Shown here: positions 1-5,555 of the stretch, piece after piece | Numbering within the stretch: position 1 is the first letter of the stretch | How the letters are laid out: the number at the start of each line of letters is the position of its first letter | NCBI GenBank assembly: GCA_964390645.1 | Contig: CAYMLL010000401.1 | Location: 1-5,863, forward strand | Direction of reading: 5' to 3' | DNA: 5,863 nt | Origin: CAYMLL01 sp964390645 | GTDB lineage: Bacteria; Planctomycetota; UBA8108 | Position numbers and translations under genes: made by a program | The notes under the pieces: model-generated | Seen by the model: the letters and a program-made list of their open reading frames with translations, nothing else | What the model was told of the DNA's origin: nothing | Databases searched by the model: none

Positions 1-48
1 CCCCGCTACGCCGAGCGGGTGTCGCCCCCCGTGTAATGCGCGCTCCTT

Positions 49-198
49 AAGTCGTTGCGGGGTCGCGCACCCTGCATGGGGTTCGCTCGGGACGCGTCCC
101 GAGCTAACGGAGATAGAGAGCGAGAAACGCCGCTCTCAACGCGCAGAACTGCCCCCGACGTCCCGAGCCTCGTCCCGACGTAGCCCCCGCCACGACTT
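49..198. repeat. Inverted-repeat-bounded, hairpin-rich intergenic element
   Basis: AAGTCGTTGCGGGG at 49-62 is the reverse complement, with one mismatch in 14, of CCCCGCCACGACTT at 185-198. Between these arms lie a perfect 20-bp palindrome (85-104) and a 6-bp hairpin with a 10-nt loop (GAGAGC 116-121 / GCTCTC 132-137). The octamer CGTCCCGA occurs at 95, 159 and 171, and its complement at 87. No reading frame here looks like a real protein: the minus-strand frame across 6-224 is Arg/Gly/Ser-rich and has no recognisable domain. The arrangement fits a small non-autonomous interspersed repeat or a folded non-coding RNA. I infer this from the structure alone; no known family was recognised. Confidence 0.4.
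85..104. repeat. Perfect 20-bp palindrome
   Basis: GCTCGGGACG (85-94) is followed directly by its exact reverse complement CGTCCCGAGC (95-104), with no spacer. The second half recurs unchanged at 159-168. As DNA it could be a binding site for a dimeric protein or a cruciform. As RNA it would fold into an 8-bp stem with a 4-nt loop. No gene start lies nearby to mark it as an operator, so its role is open. Confidence 0.6.
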
Positions 199-223
199 CG
201 CAAAGCGTTGCCCACACACGCCA

Positions 224-245
224 AAGGGCGCCGTCAGGCGCCCTT
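224..245 (-). terminator. Perfect 9-bp GC-rich hairpin, possible leftward terminator
   Basis: AAGGGCGCC (224-232) pairs exactly with GGCGCCCTT (237-245) around a 4-base loop. Read leftward, the stem is followed by a short TTTGG, not a true U-run. Its stability and its position beyond the leftward gene cluster make a terminator plausible. It lies about 400 bp past the nearest stop codon and the U-tract is poor, so it could equally be part of the adjacent repeat-rich element. Confidence 0.35.
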
Positions 246-639
246 CGAGGTTCGTATCACCAGCGCTGCGGAGAGGCTTCCGCCGACGAGGTGATGGTGG
301 AGCGGTCGTTACTGGCTTCGAAACGTTCTCTGCGTTTCTGGTCGTCAGAGACCGGCGGGAACAACGCCGGCGATGCAAGCGGGGCTGACGAGAAGACGAC
401 TCTCGCTCCGGGACATTCTCTGCTCGCAGATTCAATCGTCGTACCCGACGATGTTCAGCGTCGTCGTCGGGGATTGCTGCGAAATGTCTCGGCTGACGGC
501 GTAGCAACAGTTGATGACGGAAGGACCGGCATCGAAAGGCTCTCCGTTTTCGGCCGATGTGGCGCGCGTGGTCCCACGGCAAGCTGCTCGGCACAGAAGC
601 ACTCTCGAGATCATCCCCCTCCCCTGCGGAAACGAGTGC
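246..639. other. Gene-free stretch left of the cluster
   Basis: No convincing gene lies between the left-end repeat region and the stop of the esterase gene. Open frames on both strands here are Arg/Ser-rich, overlap one another, lack a Shine-Dalgarno, and show no domain or signal peptide. The only clear structure is a set of short hairpins: ATCGTCG/CGACGAT at 435-441/446-452 with a 4-base loop, and AGCACTC/GAGTGCT at 598-604/634-640. A decayed gene cannot be excluded by eye. Confidence 0.5.
435..452. other. Perfect 7-bp hairpin
   Basis: ATCGTCG (435-441) and CGACGAT (446-452) are exact reverse complements around TACC. No U-tract follows on either strand. It lies about 190 bp beyond the esterase stop, so it may stabilise a 3' end, but there is no further support for a function. 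Confidence 0.35.
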
Positions 640-640
640 T
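598..640 (-). terminator. Stem-loop touching the esterase stop codon
   Basis: GAGTGCT (634-640) and AGCACTC (598-604) can pair into a 7-bp stem with a 29-nt, purine-rich loop on the leftward transcript. The stem begins at the last base of the stop codon at 640-642. The long loop and the weak tail (TCTGTGCC) make a classical intrinsic terminator unlikely. It could be a 3'-end stabilising or attenuating structure. Confidence 0.2.
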
Positions 641-2331
641 CATTCGGCCGTCTGCGCCAGCCGGATGTATGAGCTGGCGGAGTCGACGACGTGATCGGGA
701 TCGGCGACCTTCTCCGCGGCGATCGCGGCGGCCTTGCCGTAGATGCTGTCCTTCTCACGTTTGGCCAGGCGGTTCAGGTACGCGTTGATCGATTTGATGC
801 CGGCCGCGGAACGTGGCCCCTTGCGCTTCGACTCCGAGCGCTTGACCTTTTCGATGAAGCCGTGGAACTTCTTCCCCGCGGAGATAACCGAACGCATTCC
901 GGAGCTCTTCAGCTCCTTTCCCAGCGTGCCGACGGCCGTGTTGAATCTGTCGATTCCCTTGAACGACTTGCCGTGCTCGCCAAAGACGACGCTCAGCCGG
1001 TACACATCGCCCGACTTCCTCAGCCCTTCGATCTCGGCAAGCGCCAGATCGACCGGCCAGTGGATCTCCTGCTTGAAGGCTTCCAGGAGCTTCTTCTGTG
1101 CCGCGAGCGCATCCTCGCTGAGCTTCTTCTCCTTCACCTTCGCCTCATGAGCCGCCTCGAACTTCTTCAGAGCTCTGTAGGCCGCCGTGTACTTCTTCTT
1201 CTCCAAGGCCTTGTACACGGGCCTCGAGGTGGCGTCGAGATGCTCGACGAGCTGCGCAACAGAGCTCCGGGAACCCAGCAGCTCGACCATGGCCCGCCCC
1301 ATCGCCTCGCCGATGTCCGTGTAGGTCTCGGCGTTGCCACCGTAGTGGCCGTTGGAGGCGCCCCCGTGACAGAGGGGCTTGCTGTAAACCGTGGCGACGT
1401 TGCCTTTGAACTCGCGGTACTTGCCGTTCTTGCCGTCTACCGCGAGCTGGGCCTCCAGGATTTGCCCTTCGGTGCCGCCGGCGCCTTTCGCGGTCTGACC
1501 GAGAGTAGCACAAACGAATTTCGCGTTCGGCGCGTCAAAATCTTTACGAAGCGTCTTGATCAATCGCACGAGATTCTGCTCGTAACGGCTGGCATGTACG
1601 GCGTTGTAGCGATCCTTGTCGCCCTGCCACCAGAAGAAGCCCGCGATCTCGTAGCCCTTCGCACCGGGGTAATACTTGTCCAGCTCAGCCAGCACCCTCT
1701 TCGCGTTGGCAATATCGCCGTCGTACTGCATGCCGGCGTACCATCCAATCGGCTTGGGCGTTTCCCCCTTCTTCCACTTGTCGGGCGAATCCTTGTACCC
1801 GGCATAGATCATTCCGTCTTGTTCGAACTGCTTGGAGCCGGGGGGCAGCAAGTCCCAGCCGAGACTCCGGTTGCCGATGCAGCTCTTGAGGATGAGCACC
1901 GGCGCCTCGGTGACATTGCCCACGTGGTGACCGATGCCGATTTCCGGACCGATGGCCCTGCCCTTGATGGTCATCCACTCGTTGTTGAAGACCTTCATGT
2001 TGCCGGTGCCGCTCGACATGACGCGCGCATTGCGAACGTCCTTGCGCACGGTCCAATCGCCGGCATCGTCGACCACATACGGATACTTCTGCTTCTCCTT
2101 CACCGCGTGCGTCAGGGAGCCCTTCCCCCCGTTGATCTTGCCGAAGCCTAGCATGTTGGACTGGCCCATCAGGATGTACACCTGCACGGGCTTGCTCATG
2201 TTCGCTGGCCTGCCGTCGGGATCAGGCAGCGGGGGCCTCGATTCGTCTGCGCCGGCCGGCAAAGAAAACACCGCGCACGTCAGCGTGGCGAACACCCACA
2301 GTGAATGGAATCGGCCGTTCTTGATCATCAT
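640..2331 (-). CDS. Secreted SASA-type carbohydrate esterase (sialate O-acetylesterase-like) with helical C-terminal extension
   Basis: This is an exported esterase of 563 residues, expected to remove acyl (probably acetyl) groups from a polysaccharide. Residues 1-28 form a Sec signal peptide: a basic start, a hydrophobic core around 11-24, and a likely cleavage after AGA. The SASA (SGNH-hydrolase) domain covers about 48-353. Its landmarks are MGQSNM at 55-60 with nucleophile candidate S58, GPEIGIG at 128-134, FFWWQG at 232-237, and the catalytic-His block NGHYGGNAETYTDIGEAMG with H329. Residues from about 354 to 563 are a charged, Lys-rich, mostly helical extension; the last part (KREKDSIYGKAA, 524-535) has a TPR-like feel. 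The start has two adjacent ATGs behind GGAAG; the second is slightly better spaced. A promoter-like element shared with the sulfatase lies upstream. The esterase class is well supported; the exact substrate is not. Confidence 0.9.
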   Translation of the reverse strand: MMIKNGRFHSLWVFATLTCAVFSLPAGADESRPPLPDPDGRPANMSKPVQVYILMGQSNMLGFGKINGGKGSLTHAVKEKQKYPYVVDDAGDWTVRKDVRNARVMSSGTGNMKVFNNEWMTIKGRAIGPEIGIGHHVGNVTEAPVLILKSCIGNRSLGWDLLPPGSKQFEQDGMIYAGYKDSPDKWKKGETPKPIGWYAGMQYDGDIANAKRVLAELDKYYPGAKGYEIAGFFWWQGDKDRYNAVHASRYEQNLVRLIKTLRKDFDAPNAKFVCATLGQTAKGAGGTEGQILEAQLAVDGKNGKYREFKGNVATVYSKPLCHGGASNGHYGGNAETYTDIGEAMGRAMVELLGSRSSVAQLVEHLDATSRPVYKALEKKKYTAAYRALKKFEAAHEAKVKEKKLSEDALAAQKKLLEAFKQEIHWPVDLALAEIEGLRKSGDVYRLSVVFGEHGKSFKGIDRFNTAVGTLGKELKSSGMRSVISAGKKFHGFIEKVKRSESKRKGPRSAAGIKSINAYLNRLAKREKDSIYGKAAAIAAEKVADPDHVVDSASSYIRLAQTAE

Positions 2332-2367
2332 GCTTCCGATCGCGTTGCCCGAAGTGGTCCGAGACTC

Positions 2368-2428
2368 GGTGCTTCCTCGATGGACTGTTGACGCGCCGAT
2401 TGTAAGTCGCGCAAACGATACGATCTAC
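2368..2428 (-). promoter_or_regulatory. Candidate promoter/leader of the esterase, shared with the sulfatase
   Basis: Read leftward, this 61-base segment begins GTAGAT and ends GAAGCACC, 36 bases before the esterase ATG. It aligns without gaps to 5450-5510 upstream of the sulfatase, matching at 43 of 61 positions by hand count. Inside it, TACAAT (2399-2404) differs from the sigma-70 -10 consensus at one base. TAGATC (2422-2427) sits 17 bases upstream of it but is a poor -35 (3 of 6). The conserved downstream part (CAACAGT, then GAAGCACC) would lie in the 5' leader and may be a regulator site. Conservation is seen in the sequence; promoter function is inferred. Confidence 0.45.
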
Positions 2429-2615
2429 GCGCTCCGTCCAAAAACTCGAACGAATCGTAAGCGACGCGTCTCGCGAGGTTCACTGCCGGACGACTCGCTC
2501 CATTACCATCAACCGCCTGACCTGCCCCCACGAACGAGACCACGGTCAATCATGGTTTCAGACACTCCTGGTGAAGTCCCGGAGGCGATGCCTCGGAGGC
2601 TGCTCGAAGCGGGAG

Positions 2616-3644
2616 TCACTTCTTGGGTTTGAGAATCGGTGTGTCCCAGCCTTCGATGTCGCCCGGTCTGGCGTCCTTGACACTCGGCTTGAAGCTAAAG
2701 GTCGAGGGGTTATATGGACCGACGAACGACACGTCCATGTCAGCTTTGATTTGATTTTCCATCCCCATACACCAAAGCGTTCCGTTGATGATGCAGCGGC
2801 GGTAACCTTCGCTGATGATGTCTTCTGAAGCACCCTGCGTGGAGCAGAAAACGCGTCCCGCTTTGCCGGCTTTGGACTTGTAAGTCCGAACCCAGACGGC
2901 GGGCTGCGGAGGCTTGTTGGGCACAGGCTCGGCGCCCGGTTTCATGCTCTGGAGAACCTGGTTGGTCGCCAGGATGACCGAATCAGGCATCGGCACAGCC
3001 GAATAGGCGCCTGCCATGGTGTGCATGTCTTCGACGCCGGTCATGACCGGGTGCTTGGCCTGCACCGGAACGGTGTCGAGGCGCGTGCTGTACTTGTGGT
3101 TGCGGCCGTAGTGACCGGCGCCTTTGCGCGGGTTCCATGTTTCGCCAAGAATCTGGCGCCCGAAACCGCCCTCGTAGTTCGGGTCCCTGTTGTTGAAATT
3201 GTACTTGGCGTATTCGCCTTTCAAACCGTTGAACCCGTGCGTGGTGGTACGCAGGCCCAAGACCGGACCGCCCCGCTCGAGGTACGCCTCGAAGTGGGCC
3301 ATGGATTCGTCGTCCGGATGCAGGAACCGCAGGAACAGAAATAGCATGTCGGCGTCTTTTAGAACCTCCATGCCCGGCACGAATGACGAGCCCGGCTTGA
3401 TGACGCCTTCTTTGGTCTGGCCGAACAAGACAGTGCACTTGAAACCGAATCGCTTGGCCAGGATGCGGGCGATGGCCGGACTCGTCTCTTCGCCTCGATA
3501 CTCATGGTCCGACGCGATGAAGACAATATGCTTGCCGTTGCCCGGGCCTTTATCGCCCTTGTAGACCACGCGGTCGGCGGCGATCGTCGGCTGCGTGACG
3601 ACGGCGAGCAAGCCGAACACGATTGCGTTACGAATGAAACTCAT
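2616..3644 (-). CDS. Secreted ThuA-like domain protein
   Basis: A 342-residue exported protein of the ThuA family (trehalose-utilisation-like, class I glutamine-amidotransferase-like fold). Residues 1-23 form a signal peptide (MSFIRNAIVFGLLAVV, cleavage near IAA). The ThuA-like core runs from about 38 to 295. It opens with the strand KHIVFIASDHEYRGEE (38-53), then DADMLFLFLRF (98-108) and a GPVLGLRTTTHGF block (126-138). The family's reaction is not firmly established; in planctomycetes such proteins are common and often lie near sugar-processing enzymes. The frame stays open upstream to 3722, but the ATG at 3642-3644 is chosen because it has a strong GGAGGAG just before it and starts the signal peptide. 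The C-terminus ends in a short basic tail (LKPKK). It lies 284 bp upstream of the esterase and 412 bp downstream of the sulfatase, so separate transcription is possible. Confidence 0.85.
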   Translation of the reverse strand: MSFIRNAIVFGLLAVVTQPTIAADRVVYKGDKGPGNGKHIVFIASDHEYRGEETSPAIARILAKRFGFKCTVLFGQTKEGVIKPGSSFVPGMEVLKDADMLFLFLRFLHPDDESMAHFEAYLERGGPVLGLRTTTHGFNGLKGEYAKYNFNNRDPNYEGGFGRQILGETWNPRKGAGHYGRNHKYSTRLDTVPVQAKHPVMTGVEDMHTMAGAYSAVPMPDSVILATNQVLQSMKPGAEPVPNKPPQPAVWVRTYKSKAGKAGRVFCSTQGASEDIISEGYRRCIINGTLWCMGMENQIKADMDVSFVGPYNPSTFSFKPSVKDARPGDIEGWDTPILKPKK

Positions 3645-3647
3645 GTT

Positions 3648-3654
3648 CTCCTCC
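3648..3654 (-). promoter_or_regulatory. Strong Shine-Dalgarno deciding the ThuA-like start
   Basis: GGAGGAG on the minus strand ends 3 bases before the ATG at 3642-3644; its GGAGG core is 5 bases away. It is the only strong ribosome binding site among the genes here and fixes the start 26 codons inside the longest open frame. Confidence 0.75.
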
Positions 3655-3686
3655 AATAAATGGCAGTGTCGATCACAGGGAGACAT

Positions 3687-3715
3687 CTTATCCGATGAGC
3701 CGCCGATGGTTGCAA
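3687..3715 (-). promoter_or_regulatory. Weak sigma-70-like promoter candidate for the ThuA-like gene
   Basis: Read leftward, TTGCAA (3710-3715) and GATAAG (3687-3692) are 17 bases apart, each matching the sigma-70 consensus at 4 of 6 positions. The implied leader is about 35-40 nt and ends in the strong Shine-Dalgarno. It differs from the element shared by the esterase and sulfatase. Chance matches of this quality are common. Confidence 0.25.
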
Positions 3716-3922
3716 ATTGCACCCATGGCGACGCCGATCGGGTTGCTGAAGCCGAACACTCGTTGACAGAGCACGAGCCGAACCGCTACGCCCGAACCGA
3801 GGAGACCACGGAATCAGCGAGCTCAAAGTCAGAGTTTTCTGGAGGACGACATCCTTCAGTCAAAACACTCTCTGTTTCGACTCGAGTCTTGGTGTCTCCC
3901 GACTTCCATCCCGAGTGGCGAG

Positions 3923-3938
3923 CTCTCGCGCGCGAGAG
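3923..3938. repeat. Perfect 16-bp palindrome
   Basis: CTCTCGCG (3923-3930) is followed directly by its reverse complement CGCGAGAG (3931-3938). As RNA it would give a 6-bp stem with a CGCG loop. It sits about 120 bp past the sulfatase stop and about 280 bp before the ThuA-like start. It may be a protein-binding site or an RNA stem; no U-tract follows. Confidence 0.4.
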
Positions 3939-3999
3939 TCCAGGATGCCCTGAGAAACAGAACGGTCTCCGGCCCGATCAGGACGAAAGGGGAGGCTTT

Positions 4000-4055
4000 G
4001 CAGGAGTGCCGGATTCTGAAAATGCTCCGGAATCCAGTGACGCCTCGGCTCCTGC
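4000..4055 (-). terminator. Nested stem-loop directly after the sulfatase stop
   Basis: On the leftward transcript an outer 7-bp stem (CTCCTGC 4049-4055 with GCAGGAG 4000-4006) encloses an inner 6-bp stem (GAATCC 4030-4035 with GGATTC 4011-4016). It starts one base after the stop codon. There is no U-run, so it is not a textbook terminator. It could still end or protect the sulfatase transcript, which would separate it from the ThuA-like gene. Confidence 0.3.
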
Positions 4056-4056
4056 C

Positions 4057-5424
4057 CTATTTCTTCTTTCTTCGCCGTGGGACGCCGGCCGTCGGCTCCA
4101 ACGACTCGTCCGCTTCCTTCATCAACGCCTTCAGCCGCGTGTGCAGTTTCCCTATCCTCCCGCGGTGCTGTGGATCCTGTGAAAGATCGCTCACCTCGTA
4201 CGGGTCGGAGTCGATCTTATAGAGTTCCATCTCGTTGGGGTGCAGAACGTGCTCGAGCTTGGCGGCGGCGTCCTTGTCGGTCTTGGCCTTCTCGACCCAC
4301 TCCGACCAGGGTTTGGAGAAGAACTTGCTCCTCGATTTGAAGTTCTTCCAGATGTGATCTTGCGAAGGCTCGGCGGACCAGATCAGCTTGTAGTCCTTCG
4401 TGACCACGGCTTTCTGCCAGAAGGGGTGTACGTTGGAGATGAACACCGCGTCGCGATGCTCGTCTTCGTTTCCAATCCACACCCCTTTGAGCGATCGACC
4501 GTCCAGCTCGGGGTCCGACCCGCCCGCCAGATCGACCAGCGTGGGCACGATGTCACAATACATGGCCAGGGCGGACGTCTTACGCGGCTTGATCTTCCCG
4601 GGCCAGCGGGCGAGGCACAGCGCTCGGGAGCCGTAGTCATAAGGCGACCACTTGCCGCGCGGCATTGCGATACCCTGCTCGGAAAGAAAAATCAGGACCG
4701 TGCTCTCTTCGAGATTGAGTTCCTCGAGCAGCTTAGCGGTATCGCCGAGCTGCCGGTCGAGCTCTCCGACCTCGGCGGCGTGCTTCGCGATCGACTGACG
4801 AGCAGCAGGCGTGTCGATGTAGTGAGGGGGCAACTTCAGAGAGTCGACAGGAAAGTTGGATTCGGTGCCCTGGTCCCAAGGGTGGTGCGCGTGCACGGAA
4901 CACACGAAGACGCAGAAGGGATCGCCGGATTTGACCGCGTCCTGGATGTACGACTTGACGCCGTCGAGGTTGTACTCGCCGATCGATCCGTTGGCCCCCT
5001 TCGGAAAGCCGGCGATCTTGTCGAACTTGACCGTCCCCTTGCCGAAGTGACTCTTGCCGGTCAGCCCGATGCGGTAGCCCAACGGCTTGAGGTGGTCGGC
5101 CACGTTCTTTACGCCCGGCCTCTCCACTCTGCGCGCGTTAGCCAGCACACCGTTGTGGTTCGGATAGAGGCCAGTGTAGAGTTCCGCGCGGAGCGGGGCG
5201 CACTGCGAGACCGAGCAGTAGAATCGGTCCATGTGCAGCGACTGCGAAGAGAGCTTGTCGATGTTCGGCGTCCGGGCGAAGGACGTACCGGTGCAGCCGA
5301 AGGCGTCCCAGCCCACGTCGTCACCCATGACGATGAAGAAACTGGGTCGGTCCGCGGCGGAAACACCACAAGGGCGAAGGAGCGCCACAACGAGCAGGGC
5401 GAAGCAGAGTGAGAATTTGGGCAT
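4057..5424 (-). CDS. Secreted formylglycine-dependent sulfatase with variant SEQG motif
   Basis: A 455-residue exported type I sulfatase, expected to hydrolyse sulfate esters (or N-sulfate) on a glycan. Residues 1-23 form a signal peptide ending VSA. The alkaline-phosphatase-like sulfatase fold follows. Features: FFIVMGDDVGWD (29-40) with metal ligands D35/D36; the modification motif C75-A-P-L-R79, followed by LYTG, in which C75 would become formylglycine; TGKSHFG (122-128) with K124 and H126; and HAHHPW (178-183). The second metal-ligand motif, usually D-N-G or D-H-G, reads SEQG (248-251), followed by RGKW with K258. The C-terminal subdomain ends with the usual LYKIDSDPYEVSDLS signature (401-415) and a basic RRRKKK tail. 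No Shine-Dalgarno precedes the ATG. The upstream 61-bp element is shared with the esterase gene. Substrate is unknown; an N-sulfoglucosamine-type sulfohydrolase relationship is possible but unproven. Confidence 0.93.
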   Translation of the reverse strand: MPKFSLCFALLVVALLRPCGVSAADRPSFFIVMGDDVGWDAFGCTGTSFARTPNIDKLSSQSLHMDRFYCSVSQCAPLRAELYTGLYPNHNGVLANARRVERPGVKNVADHLKPLGYRIGLTGKSHFGKGTVKFDKIAGFPKGANGSIGEYNLDGVKSYIQDAVKSGDPFCVFVCSVHAHHPWDQGTESNFPVDSLKLPPHYIDTPAARQSIAKHAAEVGELDRQLGDTAKLLEELNLEESTVLIFLSEQGIAMPRGKWSPYDYGSRALCLARWPGKIKPRKTSALAMYCDIVPTLVDLAGGSDPELDGRSLKGVWIGNEDEHRDAVFISNVHPFWQKAVVTKDYKLIWSAEPSQDHIWKNFKSRSKFFSKPWSEWVEKAKTDKDAAAKLEHVLHPNEMELYKIDSDPYEVSDLSQDPQHRGRIGKLHTRLKALMKEADESLEPTAGVPRRRKKK

Positions 5425-5449
5425 GAGCGAAGCTTATTGGAGAACGGAA

Positions 5450-5510
5450 GGTGCTTCTGCCATCAACTGTTGGCGACTCGATCGTAAATCGATCCAGCGG
5501 TAGAATCTAC
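5450..5510 (-). promoter_or_regulatory. Candidate promoter/leader of the sulfatase, shared with the esterase
   Basis: This is the second copy of the element at 2368-2428, ending 25 bases before the sulfatase ATG. Read leftward it holds TAGATT (5504-5509), a 17-base spacer and TACGAT (5481-5486), then CCAACAGT and GAAGCACC. Two inverted repeats lie inside: GTAGA-A-TCTAC on the plus strand (5500-5510) and GATCG-TAAAT-CGATC (5480-5494), which overlaps the putative -10. Neither palindrome is kept intact in the esterase copy, so they may be specific to this gene. Promoter function is inferred. Confidence 0.45.
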
Positions 5511-5555
5511 GGCCGTTTCTCTGGTCACTAGTTCTACTCTCCCGGTTGTCCCGAA

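Larger units (their letters stand above)
3645..4056. other. 412-bp gap between sulfatase and ThuA-like gene
   Basis: No gene is supported here. The plus-strand frame from 3595 to 4182 runs antisense into both neighbours and has no domain. Structure seen: a nested stem just past the sulfatase stop (4000-4055), a perfect 16-bp palindrome (3923-3938), a 10-bp palindrome GACTCGAGTC (3879-3888), and a weak leftward promoter candidate (3687-3715). A lone TTGACA at 3763-3768 on the plus strand has no matching -10. Confidence 0.5.

Noticed and set aside
6..224. 72-codon minus-strand frame across the left-end repeats
   Set aside because: It is Arg/Gly/Ser-rich, follows the inverted-repeat element and has no domain or ribosome binding site; it is better explained as translated repeat DNA.
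136..594. 152-codon minus-strand frame
   Set aside because: It is Arg/Ser/His-rich, overlaps other open frames, and shows no domain or start signal.
291..788. 165-codon plus-strand frame
   Set aside because: It is very Arg-rich, runs antisense into the esterase 3' end and has no domain or Shine-Dalgarno.
691..2151. 486-codon plus-strand open frame opposite the esterase gene
   Set aside because: It lies entirely antisense to a gene with clear catalytic motifs. It is Leu/Val/Arg/Asp-rich with no domain or signal peptide, as expected from a GC-rich antisense shadow.
2328..2549. 73-codon minus-strand frame overlapping the esterase start by ATGA
   Set aside because: The 4-base overlap resembles translational coupling, but the frame starts at TTG without a Shine-Dalgarno, crosses the conserved promoter-like element and has no protein-like features.
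3645..3720. Third copy of the shared upstream element before the ThuA-like gene
   Set aside because: Only a TCGACACTGCCAT-like fragment resembles it, and only with gaps; GTAGAT and GAAGCACC are missing.
3645..3722. 26-residue N-terminal extension of the ThuA-like protein (start at 3722)
   Set aside because: It would place the signal peptide internally, while the ATG at 3644 has a strong GGAGGAG at correct spacing.
3763..3768. Exact TTGACA on the plus strand as a -35 box
   Set aside because: No acceptable -10 hexamer lies 16-19 bases downstream, and no plus-strand gene follows.
4240..5412. 390-codon plus-strand open frame opposite the sulfatase gene
   Set aside because: It is wholly antisense to the sulfatase, with shadow-like composition and no recognisable motif.
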